A stretch of DNA of 64,000 nt, from assembly GCF_030866785.1 (NCBI RefSeq), contig NZ_CP133018.1, positions 3,534,001 to 3,598,000 of the forward strand, given 5' to 3'. The position numbers were made by a program, and so were the translations under genes. This DNA is from Agromyces protaetiae (GTDB lineage: Bacteria > Actinomycetota > Actinomycetes > Actinomycetales > Microbacteriaceae). Under the pieces are notes generated by a model. It saw only the letters and a list, made by a program, of their open reading frames with translations. It was not told the origin of the DNA and did not search any database. Positions 35,408 through 44,913 of this stretch are shown piece by piece. How positions within the stretch are numbered: position 1 is the first letter of the stretch; each line of letters begins with the position of its first letter.

Positions 35408-36309
35408 GCTGCGGCCTCCTGTTCGGACGAACCGGCGAGATCGGTGCCGGTGAGGTGGACGATGAGTTGCTGGAGCGAGACCGGCGCGAGCTCGAGGCCG
35501 AGCTGGGCGGCCTCGACGCGCGCGGCCTGGTCGAGCCGGCCGTCGATCGTGACCGACGCGAGCCCGCCGAGGCCTTCGCGGCCGATGACCGGCCGATCCG
35601 CCGTGAACTGCTCGACCGCGGCCTTCGGGCCGGCGACCGTCGTCGCCGAACCGCGCACTTCGTCGGCGTCGCGGTCGAGCAGGATGCGGCCCTGATCGAT
35701 GAGGATCACGTGCTCGAGGAGGTTCGCGACCTCGTCGATGAGGTGCGTCGACAACACGACGGTGCGCGGGTGCTCGGCGTAGTCCTCGAGCAGCCGGTCG
35801 TAGAAGATGTGCCGCGCGACCGCGTCGAGGCCGAGGTACGGCTCGTCGAAGAAGGTCAGCGGGGCGCGCGACGCGAGGCCGACGATGACACCGACCGCCG
35901 AGAGCTGGCCGCGGCTCAGCTTCTTGATGCGGCGCTTCACCGGGAGCCGGAAGTCGGCGATGAGCCGCTCGGCGAACTCCTGGTCCCAGTTCTCGAAGAA
36001 CCACGGCGCAGCCTTGAACACGTGCGCGGCCGTGAAGTCTTCGGGGTAGCGCTGGGACTCGGCGATGAAGCAGACCTTGCGTAGGACATCGGCGTGCTCG
36101 GCCGGCGTGCGACCGAACACGTCGAGCGTGCCGCCATCGGCGAAGAGCTGGCCGGTCAGCAGCTGCATGATCGTGGTCTTGCCCGCGCCGTTCCGGCCGA
36201 GCAGGCCGTAGATGCGGTTCTCCTCGAGGCTGAAGCCGACGCGGTCGAGGGCGGTGAACGAGCCGTAGCGCTTGGTCAGCCCCTCCACGCGGACGACGGT
36301 GGCGGTCAT
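35404..36309 (-). CDS. ABC transporter ATPase (YtrB-like)
   Basis: 301 residues. Walker A is GLLGRNGAGKTTIMQLL; the signature is LSRGQLSAVGVIVGLASRAP, with Arg instead of the second Gly of LSGGQ; Walker B is LTFFDEPYLGLDA; H-loop LSTHLIDE. This ATPase type occurs with YtrA-type GntR regulators. The ATG at 36309 overlaps the regulator stop (ATGA), and its own stop overlaps the permease start, so three coupled genes form one operon. Confidence 0.92.
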   Translation of the reverse strand: MTATVVRVEGLTKRYGSFTALDRVGFSLEENRIYGLLGRNGAGKTTIMQLLTGQLFADGGTLDVFGRTPAEHADVLRKVCFIAESQRYPEDFTAAHVFKAAPWFFENWDQEFAERLIADFRLPVKRRIKKLSRGQLSAVGVIVGLASRAPLTFFDEPYLGLDAVARHIFYDRLLEDYAEHPRTVVLSTHLIDEVANLLEHVILIDQGRILLDRDADEVRGSATTVAGPKAAVEQFTADRPVIGREGLGGLASVTIDGRLDQAARVEAAQLGLELAPVSLQQLIVHLTGTDLAGSSEQEAAA

Positions 36310-36665
36310 GATTCGATCCTTTCGGCGCGGAGCAGACCCGCGAGCTGGTCGATGTCGATGCCGAGCTTCTCGGCCTCGATGATGAGCGGTCGGATGTACT
36401 GGGCACTGAACTCGGCACGCCGCCGTTCGACGAGCCGGTCCCTGGCCCCGACGGTCACGAACATGCCGATCCCCCGTCGTTTCTCCACGATGCCGTCGTC
36501 GACAAGGCGGTTCACCCCTTTCAGTGCGGTTGCCGGATTCACCCGGAGGAAGGCCGCGAACGCGTTCGTCGACGGGATCTGGGTGCCCTCGGGCATGCTC
36601 CCGTCGATGATGTCGTTCTCGATCTGCTCCGCGATCTGGATGAAGATCGGTCGTGATTCGTCCAT
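36306..36665 (-). CDS. GntR-family regulator, YtrA subfamily
   Basis: 119 residues: N-terminal GntR winged helix (PIFIQIAEQIENDIIDGSMPEGTQIPSTNAFAAFLRVNPATALKGVNRLVDDGIVEKRRGIGMFV) and a short C-terminal dimerisation tail, as in YtrA-subfamily members. The start at 36665 is chosen over 36704 because AAGGCGGGC precedes it and the family begins MDESxPIF. It is first in the operon with the ABC transporter; autorepression through the nearby palindrome is likely. Confidence 0.9.
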   Translation of the reverse strand: MDESRPIFIQIAEQIENDIIDGSMPEGTQIPSTNAFAAFLRVNPATALKGVNRLVDDGIVEKRRGIGMFVTVGARDRLVERRRAEFSAQYIRPLIIEAEKLGIDIDQLAGLLRAERIES

Positions 36666-36703
36666 GCCCGCCTTCACATACCGGTTCGAACCTCGCTGGT
36701 TCA

Positions 36704-36715
36704 TTACTTGTGTAA
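36704..36715. promoter_or_regulatory. Putative YtrA-type operator
   Basis: TTAC-TTGT-GTAA inverted repeat within an AT-rich patch 39 bp upstream of the regulator start, a usual place for autoregulation. Confidence 0.45.
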
Positions 36716-36769
36716 CTAACCAACCACCCCGACGATGGCACTGTCAAGTCCGTTTCGGGGCCTCGGCCG

Positions 36770-36861
36770 GAATTTCTTGCTCAGGAAGATCTGCACGACT
36801 CGCCGTGTCGGCGTGTGCAACACGCCGCGCGGCAGCGCGAAGTTCCTGAGCAAGGAAATTC
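36770..36861. repeat. Imperfect inverted repeat with CTCAGGAA / TTCCTGAG arms, copy 1
   Basis: Left arm GAATTTCTTGCTCAGGAA (36770-36787) and right arm TTCCTGAGCAAGGAAATTC (36843-36861) pair with a single bulge. An inner GCAC...GTGC stem lies in the loop. A related pair is at 56812-56874. Confidence 0.85.
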
Positions 36862-36864
36862 GGG

Positions 36865-37045
36865 CGGGCGGGCCCGGGCGCGTCGCGGGCGGGTCGCGGG
36901 CGGGCGCGGGCGGGTCGCGGGCGGGTCGCGGGCGGGTCGCGGGCGGGCGCGGGCGGGCGCGGGCGGGCGCGGGCGGGCGCGGGCGGGCCCGGGCGCGCGC
37001 GGGCGCGCGCGGGCGGGCGCGGGCGCGGGCGGGCGGACGAGGGGG
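36865..37045. repeat. ~180-bp G-rich low-complexity tandem array
   Basis: Uninterrupted GGGCGGGCGC/GGGTCGCGGGC-type units on the plus strand, ending 8 bp before the stop codon of the EamA gene. It has many runs of three G, hence G-quadruplex potential. With the inverted repeat it fills the 388-bp gap 36666-37053, which has no gene. Confidence 0.9.
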
Positions 37046-37053
37046 CGCGAGGG

Positions 37054-38040
37054 TTACGCCGGCACGCGCCGCCCGAGCCGGAGCCGGCCCTGGGCGAACA
37101 GGATGCCGAGGAACACGACCAGGGCGCCGACGGGCTCATGCCACGAGAGCCGCTCACCGAGGATCGCCATGCCGAGGGCGACGCCGACGACGGGCGTCAC
37201 GTAGGTCACGGTCGAGATGCCGGTCGGCCCCCAGGCGCGCAACACGTTGATGTTCCAGATGTAGGCGAGGCCCGTGCCGAGCACGCCGAGGGCGAGCAGC
37301 GAGAGCACGATCGGCCACGTGAGCGTGACGGGCTCGAGCGCGAGCACCGGGGTGAGCACGAGCATGACGACCGCGGCGGTGCCGATCGAGAGGAACGCGA
37401 ACGTCGCCGGCGCGATCGGCCGCTGGCTGAGGAACCGGCGCTGGTACCCGAACGTGATGCCGTAGCAGAGCGTCGCGATGAGGCACGCGATCTGCCCGGC
37501 CAGGCTGCCCGTGAGGCCCGCGAGCTGCCACGGCCCGATGACCACGAGCACGCCGAGGATGCCGAGCCCGACGCCGAACCACCGGCTCGCACCCAGTTTC
37601 TCGACGCGGAACACCAACGTCGCCATGATCGCCGTCATGATCGGCGTGGTCGCGTTGTAGATCGACGCGAGACTCGACGAGACGTACTGCTCGGCCCACG
37701 CGAAGCACAGGTAGGGGATCACGCAGGTCGTCAGCGACACCACCAGGAAGTGCACCCACACGATCGGCTCTCGCGGCAGCACCGGCCCGCGAGTGCCGTC
37801 GGGCGCCGTCACGTGCGGCCGGGTCACGAGCACGATGAGGCCGAGTGCGAGCCCGCCGAGCACCGTTCGGGACCACGCGACCTGACCGAACGACACCCCA
37901 TCGAGCGCGACCTTCATGAACAGGAAGCTCGCACCCCAGACCAGCCCCATCGCGAGGAACTGCACCCACGCAGAGACCGGTCCAGGTTTGGTGGCGGATG
38001 CCCCGGGCTGGGTCTGCTGCAACGTGCGCGGTTCACTCAC
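37054..38040 (-). CDS. EamA/DMT-family transporter
   Basis: 328 residues, ten hydrophobic helices in two EamA halves (first about 25-165, second about 175-315). Typical segments are MGLVWGASFLFMKVAL, SLASIYNATTPIMTAIMATLVFRVEKL and GTGLAYIWNINVLRAWGPTGISTVTYVTPVVGVALGMAILGERL. Drug/metabolite superfamily carrier of the inner membrane, probably exporting a metabolite or amino acid; the substrate is unknown. GTG start, weak ribosome-binding site. Its TAA is followed by the G-rich array. Confidence 0.92.
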   Translation of the reverse strand: MSEPRTLQQTQPGASATKPGPVSAWVQFLAMGLVWGASFLFMKVALDGVSFGQVAWSRTVLGGLALGLIVLVTRPHVTAPDGTRGPVLPREPIVWVHFLVVSLTTCVIPYLCFAWAEQYVSSSLASIYNATTPIMTAIMATLVFRVEKLGASRWFGVGLGILGVLVVIGPWQLAGLTGSLAGQIACLIATLCYGITFGYQRRFLSQRPIAPATFAFLSIGTAAVVMLVLTPVLALEPVTLTWPIVLSLLALGVLGTGLAYIWNINVLRAWGPTGISTVTYVTPVVGVALGMAILGERLSWHEPVGALVVFLGILFAQGRLRLGRRVPA

Positions 38041-38178
38041 GGCCCGAGCTTAGGACCGGCCGCCGACACCCGCTCGCCCCCGCCGGCACGTTGTCCGGAA
38101 TCCGCCGGTCGTCGGCAGGCGAACGCGTCGATCGCGTCGAATCGGACGGCGACCCCCGTTCTCCGCTAGGTTCGCGCC

Positions 38179-38721
38179 ATGCCTTCCCTGAATGCATCGA
38201 GGCGACGCCGCCTCCGCATCGCCGGCCTCACCGCACTCGCCGGGCTCGCCGCAGCCGTGACGCTCAGCGCCTGCGCCACGACTCCCGCCACCCCCGCGGC
38301 CGACACCGCAGGCCCGGCCACGACGTCCGCCCCCGCCACGACCCCGCCGTCACCCGTGACCGTCGAAGAGCTCGGCGCAGGCGAGACCGAGGCCACCGTC
38401 GAGGTCGACGTTGCGGGGCCGGTCGCGGTCACGTACCGGAGGATCACGATCGCCCCTGGCGCCGGCACCGGCCTGCACTGCCACTACGGCCAGCTCATCG
38501 CGGTCGTCGAGTCCGGCGAGTTCACGCATCGAGCGCCCATCTATCCAGACGGCGTCCACATCTACGAGGCGGGCGACTCGGTCGTCGAGGGCGCGGGCTA
38601 CGTGCACGAGGGGATGAACGAGGGCGACCAGGACCTTGTGCTGCTCGTGACGTACGTCACCGAAGAGGGCAAACCCCTCGCCGAGACCGATCTGGCGAAC
38701 TGCGAACCGACCGCGCACTGA
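38179..38721 (+). CDS. Cupin-domain lipoprotein
   Basis: 180 residues. A lipoprotein signal (RRRRLRIAGLTALAGLAAAVTLSAC, lipobox LSAC with Cys32) is followed by a Thr/Pro-rich linker. A single cupin domain follows, with the metal-type motif GTGLHCHYGQLIAVVESGEF and second half EAGDSVVEGAGYVHEGMNEG. It probably sits on the outer face of the membrane. Ligand unknown. It stands between the divergent EamA gene and lpd, 69 bp before the latter. Confidence 0.85.
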   Translation: MPSLNASRRRRLRIAGLTALAGLAAAVTLSACATTPATPAADTAGPATTSAPATTPPSPVTVEELGAGETEATVEVDVAGPVAVTYRRITIAPGAGTGLHCHYGQLIAVVESGEFTHRAPIYPDGVHIYEAGDSVVEGAGYVHEGMNEGDQDLVLLVTYVTEEGKPLAETDLANCEPTAH

Positions 38722-38790
38722 GCCGGACCACTGCCCGAGACATCCGGCCGCCCCTGCCGCGGGCCGACCGACCGGCCTAGGCTGGCCCGC

Positions 38791-40188
<1,398 letters not shown>

Positions 40189-40321
40189 GCCGGGGCGATA
40201 TCGCTTCTGCACAGCACGCGCGTGGTACTCGTTCTCCACGGTTCGGGGCCGGTTCTCTACACCCTTACCGTCGGCGCTGGCAGACTCCCTCCCGATATAC
40301 AAGAATGGGAAGGTGATCGAG

Positions 40322-40555
40322 TTGACAGAACCTCAGATATGGACGGTGATCGGCGCATTCACGACCCTCATGGTCGGGATGATCACGATCGTATCGATGG
40401 CGTTTGTTCGCGCCGTCCACGCCGAAAGTCGCATCGTGCAAGCAGAGATCCGCGGCGTTCGTGAAGAGATCAAGGGAGTGAGCTCTCGGATCGACGGACT
40501 CGATCGCGATGTCCAGGCCCTGGTGAAGCGCACCTTCGGGCTCGACCGCGGCTGA
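40322..40555 (+). CDS. Small membrane protein with C-terminal coiled coil (paralogue 1)
   Basis: 77 residues from TTG. The N-terminal helix IWTVIGAFTTLMVGMITIVSMAFV is followed by an amphipathic region EIRGVREEIKGVSSRIDGLDRDVQALV that looks like a coiled coil. TTG is preferred to the GTG at 40313: the preceding GATCGAG is identical to that before the paralogue's ATG, both proteins then begin MTE(P/A)QIW, and AAGG is well spaced. A TATACA -10-like sequence lies about 20 bp upstream. Function unknown. Confidence 0.6.
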   Translation: MTEPQIWTVIGAFTTLMVGMITIVSMAFVRAVHAESRIVQAEIRGVREEIKGVSSRIDGLDRDVQALVKRTFGLDRG

Positions 40556-40574
40556 CACACGGGCGACGATCGAG

Positions 40575-40724
40575 ATGACTGAGGCGCAGATCTGGGTGGT
40601 CCTCGGAGTGTGTTCGGCGATCTCGGTCGCCGTCTTCATGATCGCCCTGATCGATTTCATCTGTGTGGTGCGGGAGAGCCTGCGCGCAGATCATGGCGTG
40701 ACGCGCGGGACGCCTTCGGACTGA
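40575..40724 (+). CDS. Small membrane protein (paralogue 2)
   Basis: 49 residues: MTEAQIWVVLGVCSAISVAV then FMIALIDFICVVRESL, one long helix. It aligns with the N-terminus of the preceding gene (MTEPQIWTVIGAFTT) but lacks the coiled-coil tail. It starts 19 bp after that gene's stop, so they form a two-gene duplicate. Function unknown. Confidence 0.55.
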   Translation: MTEAQIWVVLGVCSAISVAVFMIALIDFICVVRESLRADHGVTRGTPSD

Positions 40725-40736
40725 CTGCAGACGTGT

Positions 40737-40779
40737 TTCGGCCCGGCCCCGGGCAGGCGATGCGGGGGGCCGGGCCGAA
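40737..40779. terminator. Strong hairpin between convergent genes
   Basis: Perfect 14-bp arms TTCGGCCCGGCCCC (40737-40750) and GGGGCCGGGCCGAA (40766-40779) between the small membrane genes and the end of the symporter gene. Likely a bidirectional terminator. Confidence 0.8.
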
Positions 40780-40802
40780 GTTCGTCTCCGGGCGGCGGGG
40801 CG

Positions 40803-42419
40803 CTAGTGCTGCGTCGCGCCCTCGGCGCCGACGCCCGTGAGCGAGCGCACCTCCATCTCGGACTGCTTCGCGGGGTCCTCCTTCTCCTTCGACAGCACGG
40901 TGCCGAGCCAGCCGAGGAAGAACGCCAGCGGAATCGACACGATGCCCGGGTTCGACAGCGGGAAGATCGCGAAGTCGATCGCGTCCGTCTTCAGCATCGA
41001 CGCCTCCGACCCCGACACGACGGGCGAGAACACGATCAGCACGATCGCCGAGATCAGCCCGCCGTACATGCTCCACAGCGCGCCCCGCGTCGTGAACCGC
41101 TTCCAGAACAGCGAGTACACGATCGTCGGCAGGTTCGCCGACGCGGCCACCGCGAACGCGAGGGCGACGAGGAACGCGACGTTCTGCCCGTTCGCGCCGA
41201 TGCCGCCGACGATCGCGACGACGCCGATGATCACGACCGTGCGGCGCGCGACCTTCACCTCGGCACCCGGCTCGGGCTTGCCCTTCTTCACCACCGACGC
41301 GTAGATGTCGTGCGCGAAGCTCGCCGCCGCGGTGATGGTGAGACCGGCCACCACCGCGAGGATCGTCGCGAACGCGATCGCCGAGATCAACCCGAGCAGC
41401 AGCGGACCGCCGAGCTCGAACGCGAGCAGCGGCGCCGCCGAGTTCGGGCCGCCGGGCGCAGCGGAGATGACCGCGGGCCCCACGAGCGCAGCCGCGCCGT
41501 AGCCCAGCACGAGCGTGAACACGTAGAAGATGCCGATCAGCCAGATCGCCCACACGACCGACTTGCGAGCCTCCTTCGCGGTGGGCACCGTGTAGAACCG
41601 CATGAGCACGTGCGGCAGCGCAGCCGTGCCCAGCACGAGCGCGAGCCCGAGCGACACGAAGTCGACCTTCGCGATCTCCGAGACGCCGTACTTCAGGCCC
41701 GGGTCGAGGATCGCCGGGTTCTCAGCGACAGCGACGGCCTTGTCGAGCAGCGCCGAGAAGTCGAATCCGTTCACGGCGAGCACCCAGATCGTCATCGCGC
41801 CGGCGCCCGCGATGAGCAGCACGGCTTTGATGATCTGCACCCAGGTCGTGCCCTTCATGCCGCCGATCAGCACGTAGAGGATCATGAGCGCGCCGACGAC
41901 CGTGATCACGAGCGCCTGGCCGAGCTGGTCGCCGATGCCGAGCAGCAGCGACACGAGACCGCCGGCTCCCGCCATCTGCGCGAGCAGGTAGAAGAAGCAG
42001 ACGACGAGCGTGGTGGTCGCCGCCGCGATACGCACGGGCTTCTGCTTGAGCCGGAAGCTCAGGACGTCGGCCATCGTGAACTTGCCGGTGTTGCGCAGCA
42101 GCTCGGCGACGAGCAGCAGCGCCACGAGCCAGGCCACGAGGAAGCCGATCGAGTAGAGGAACCCGTCGTATCCGGTCAGCGCGATCGCGCCGACGATGCC
42201 GAGGAAGGAGGCGGCCGAGAGGTAGTCGCCCGCGATGGCCGACCCGTTCTGGCCGCCCGTGAACGACCGGCCCGCGGCGTAGTAGTCGGCGGCGGTCTTG
42301 TTGTTGCGGCTCGCCCGGAACACGATGACCATCGTGATCGCGACGAACGCACCGAAGATCGCGATATTGAGCCAGGGCTCGCCGGGCGCGGTCGCCGCGG
42401 CCTGTTCGAATCGCAGCAT
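40803..42419 (-). CDS. Cation/acetate symporter (ActP-like, SSS family)
   Basis: 538 residues, about 13 hydrophobic helices of the sodium:solute symporter fold. Segments close to ActP: YYAAGRSFTGGQNGSAIAGDYLSAASFLGIVG, LLRNTGKFTMADVLSFRLKQKPVR, LPHVLMRFYTVPTAKEARKSV and AIAFATILAVVAGLTITAAASFAHDIYASV. It probably takes up acetate or a related short monocarboxylate with a cation. The ATG overlaps the stop of the DUF485 gene (TGATG). Divergent from a two-component system and a second SSS symporter. Confidence 0.9.
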   Translation of the reverse strand: MLRFEQAAATAPGEPWLNIAIFGAFVAITMVIVFRASRNNKTAADYYAAGRSFTGGQNGSAIAGDYLSAASFLGIVGAIALTGYDGFLYSIGFLVAWLVALLLVAELLRNTGKFTMADVLSFRLKQKPVRIAAATTTLVVCFFYLLAQMAGAGGLVSLLLGIGDQLGQALVITVVGALMILYVLIGGMKGTTWVQIIKAVLLIAGAGAMTIWVLAVNGFDFSALLDKAVAVAENPAILDPGLKYGVSEIAKVDFVSLGLALVLGTAALPHVLMRFYTVPTAKEARKSVVWAIWLIGIFYVFTLVLGYGAAALVGPAVISAAPGGPNSAAPLLAFELGGPLLLGLISAIAFATILAVVAGLTITAAASFAHDIYASVVKKGKPEPGAEVKVARRTVVIIGVVAIVGGIGANGQNVAFLVALAFAVAASANLPTIVYSLFWKRFTTRGALWSMYGGLISAIVLIVFSPVVSGSEASMLKTDAIDFAIFPLSNPGIVSIPLAFFLGWLGTVLSKEKEDPAKQSEMEVRSLTGVGAEGATQH

Positions 42420-42808
42420 CAGCGCCCACCGTCCTTCGCCTCGGGGTGCGCCCGCGTGTCGAAGTCGTCCGCGAGGATCTCGTCCCGGATCTGCCCGGCC
42501 AGCGGGTCGAGCCGCCGGTTCGCGAAGCTCACGTACCAGGTCGTCACCGCGAACGTGGTGATCACCTGGGCGAGCCCGAGCACCATGGCGAGGTTGACGC
42601 TCCCCCAGACACGCGTCGACATCAGGTCGTGCGCGTACACCGCGAGCAGCACGTACGCGAGGTACCAGACGAGGCACGCGCCCAGCACGGGGAAGACGAA
42701 GCGGCGGTGCCTGCGCCGTAGCTGCTGGAACTCCGGGGACTCTTGCACGGCGCGGTAGTCGACATGCTCGAGGGTGGCACGTCCCGCACTCAGGGCGTCG
42801 TTGCCCAT
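42419..42808 (-). CDS. DUF485 membrane protein (symporter partner)
   Basis: 129 residues with two helices (FVFPVLGACLVWYLAYVLLAVYA and VNLAMVLGLAQVITTFAVTTWYVSFA) after a cytoplasmic EFQQLRRRHRRFVFP, the DUF485/YjcH pattern. AGGAGA precedes the ATG. DUF485 proteins are encoded next to ActP and are regarded as its small partner. First gene of the operon, coupled to the symporter. Confidence 0.9.
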   Translation of the reverse strand: MGNDALSAGRATLEHVDYRAVQESPEFQQLRRRHRRFVFPVLGACLVWYLAYVLLAVYAHDLMSTRVWGSVNLAMVLGLAQVITTFAVTTWYVSFANRRLDPLAGQIRDEILADDFDTRAHPEAKDGGR

Positions 42809-42935
42809 GACATCTCCTTCGATGGTCGCTGCACGACGCGCGAGTCGGGCGTCTGCAGTTCGCACCATCGTGCCGATGCGGTCGCCTGCACCGCGGGTGG
42901 GCACCACTCGTCGTCGGTGAGCGGTGGGCATGGTG

Positions 42936-42965
42936 CGACGAACGGTGCCCGAGGCCCGACGAACG
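42936..42965. promoter_or_regulatory. Direct repeat CGACGAACG with 21-bp period, candidate LytTR site
   Basis: CGACGAACG at 42936-42944 and again at 42957-42965, one repeat per two helical turns as expected for LytTR-domain regulators. It lies in the 174-bp divergent region between the DUF485-actP and kinase-regulator operons and could control both. Confidence 0.45.
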
Positions 42966-42982
42966 ACGGTTAGCGTTGAACC

Positions 42983-44176
42983 ATGCCCGAGTCGATGCTG
43001 CTCGCCGCCGCAGGCGGTGTCGTGGCCGGTGCACTCGCCGTGGGCCTGGTCGTCCTGCTCCGGCGCATCGTGCTGGCCTCGCGCGAGCTCGGCACCGACG
43101 AAGAGCGCGCGACGTACCGGACCCTGCATCTCGCGTCGCGCGCCGCGGCGCACCTGCGGAACGGGCTCGGAGAGCCCGACGCGGCACGAGCCGTACGTCA
43201 CCTCCGCACCCTGCTGGGGAGCGAGGGGGTCGCGCTCGTCGATCGCGCCGGCGGCGTCGCGCTCGACGGCGACGACGCGATGCGCTCGGCGGCCGCCGAG
43301 CTCGCCGCCCAGGTCACCGCGAGCGGACGGCCGCAGATCCGGCGAGGCATCCGCTCGGGTCGTCGCGAATCGGATGCCGCGGCCGCACCCGTCCGCGTCG
43401 GCGGCCGCGCCGTGGGCGCGGTGGTCGCGTTCGAGCCGACCGTCCGGGCCGGGCTCGTGCGCGCCACCGGCGAGGTCGCGGACTGGGTCGCGGCGCAGGT
43501 CGAGCTCGGTGAGCTCGACGCGTCGCGCGCCGCGCTCGCAGAGGCCGAGGTGCGCGCCCTCCGCGCCCAGATCAGCCCGCACTTCATCTACAACTCGCTG
43601 AACGCGATCGCGTCGTTCATCAACACCGACCCGGCGACCGCGCGCGAGCTCGTGCTCGAGTTCGCCGACTTCACGCGGTACTCGTTCCGGCGTCACGGCG
43701 ACTTCACGACCGTCGCCGAAGAGCTGCGCTCGATCGACAGCTATCTGCGGCTCGAGCGCGCCAGGTTCGGCGAACGCCTGACCGTGACCCTGCAGATCGC
43801 CCCAGAGGTGCTCTCGACGGTCGTGCCCTTCCTCTCGATCCAGCCGCTCGTCGAGAACGCCGTACGGCACGGGCTCGAGTCGAAGGAGGGCGGCGGGCGC
43901 ATCTCGATCACGGCCGTCGACTCCGGGGCGTATGCCGAGCTCAGCGTCGAGGACGACGGCGTCGGCATCGATCCGGCCGCGCTCGAACGCGCGCTCGCGG
44001 GCGGTGCGGCCGGCGAGCACGTCGGCCTGCGCAACGTGGACGCCCGGCTCAGGCAGGTCTACGGCGACGAGCACGGCCTCGTCGTCGAGACGAACGTCGG
44101 CGCGGGCACGCTCGTGCGCATGCGGGTGCCGAAATCGCAGCCGCGCCACGCCCCCGATGGAAGGATCGAACGGTGA
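42983..44176 (+). CDS. LytS/YehU-type sensor histidine kinase
   Basis: 397 residues. One N-terminal helix (LLAAAGGVVAGALAVGLVVLL), a GAF-like cytoplasmic region (about 50-190), then His_kinase with AEVRALRAQISPHFIYNSLNAI (phospho-His), N-box QPLVENAVRHGLESKEGGG and G-boxes EDDGVGI and HVGLRNVDARL. LytS-class kinases with such partners control uptake of pyruvate or other carboxylates in E. coli (BtsS, PyrS), which fits the adjacent symporters. Its stop overlaps the regulator start. Confidence 0.92.
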   Translation: MPESMLLAAAGGVVAGALAVGLVVLLRRIVLASRELGTDEERATYRTLHLASRAAAHLRNGLGEPDAARAVRHLRTLLGSEGVALVDRAGGVALDGDDAMRSAAAELAAQVTASGRPQIRRGIRSGRRESDAAAAPVRVGGRAVGAVVAFEPTVRAGLVRATGEVADWVAAQVELGELDASRAALAEAEVRALRAQISPHFIYNSLNAIASFINTDPATARELVLEFADFTRYSFRRHGDFTTVAEELRSIDSYLRLERARFGERLTVTLQIAPEVLSTVVPFLSIQPLVENAVRHGLESKEGGGRISITAVDSGAYAELSVEDDGVGIDPAALERALAGGAAGEHVGLRNVDARLRQVYGDEHGLVVETNVGAGTLVRMRVPKSQPRHAPDGRIER

Positions 44177-44913
44177 TCTCCGTCCTCATCGCCGACGATG
44201 AGCAACCCGCGATCGACGAGCTGGCCTTCCTGCTCCGGCAGGATCCACGCGTCGGCGTCATCCACGTCGCGTCCTCGGGCTCCGAGGCGATCCGGCTGCT
44301 CACGCGCGAGCCCGTCGACGCGGCCTTCCTCGACATCCACATGCCGGGTCTCAACGGCTTCGATCTCGCCCGCGCGTTGCAGCGCTTCGAGCGCGCGCCC
44401 GCGCTCGTGTTCGTCACGGCCGACGAAGAGGGCGCCCTCGAGGCCTTCGATCTCGCAGCGGTCGACTACCTGTTGAAGCCGGTGCGCACCGAGCGTCTCC
44501 AGCGATCGGTGTCCCGCATCGTCGAGAACCTGCGTGCCGGCGCGACCGCCGAGCCGGCGCCGCCGCGGCAGCCCGAGACCATCGCCGTGACCCTCGGCGG
44601 CACGACACGCATGATCCGCCGGGACGACGTGCGGTATGTGCAGGCGCAGGGCGACTACGCCCGCCTGCACACCGAGGAGGCGAGCTACCTCGTGCGCGTG
44701 CCCATGGCCGACCTCGAACGGCAGTGGGCCGACGCGGGGTTCGTGCGCGTGCACCGCTCCTACCTCGTCGCGCTCGGGCACGTTACCCGCGTGCGGCTCG
44801 GGGCCGACCAGGCGAGCGTGACCGTCGGCGGCGCCGAGCTGCCGGTGAGCCGCCGGCTGCTGCCCGCCCTGCGCGAGCGGCTGGAGTCGACGACGCTTCG
44901 GGTGCGGCCGTGA
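44173..44913 (+). CDS. LytTR-family response regulator
   Basis: 246 residues: receiver domain with VLIADDEQPA (acidic pocket), phospho-Asp in AAFLDIHMPG, VFVTADEEGALEAFDLAAVDYLLKPV (Thr and Lys), then a LytTR DNA-binding domain (DDVRYVQAQGDYARLHTEEASYLVRVPMADLE ... FVRVHRSYLVAL). GTG start in a GTGA overlap with the kinase. It probably activates the symporter genes, as LytTR regulators do elsewhere. Confidence 0.94.
   Translation: MISVLIADDEQPAIDELAFLLRQDPRVGVIHVASSGSEAIRLLTREPVDAAFLDIHMPGLNGFDLARALQRFERAPALVFVTADEEGALEAFDLAAVDYLLKPVRTERLQRSVSRIVENLRAGATAEPAPPRQPETIAVTLGGTTRMIRRDDVRYVQAQGDYARLHTEEASYLVRVPMADLERQWADAGFVRVHRSYLVALGHVTRVRLGADQASVTVGGAELPVSRRLLPALRERLESTTLRVRP

Noticed and set aside
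36681..36692. GGTTCGAACC, resembling a tRNA T-arm
   Set aside because: It lies at the 5' end of the GntR gene and no acceptor, D or anticodon arms can be placed around it.
36865..37045. Arg/Gly-rich open frames through the G-rich array
   Set aside because: They arise from the low-complexity repeat itself and have no ribosome-binding site or conserved start.
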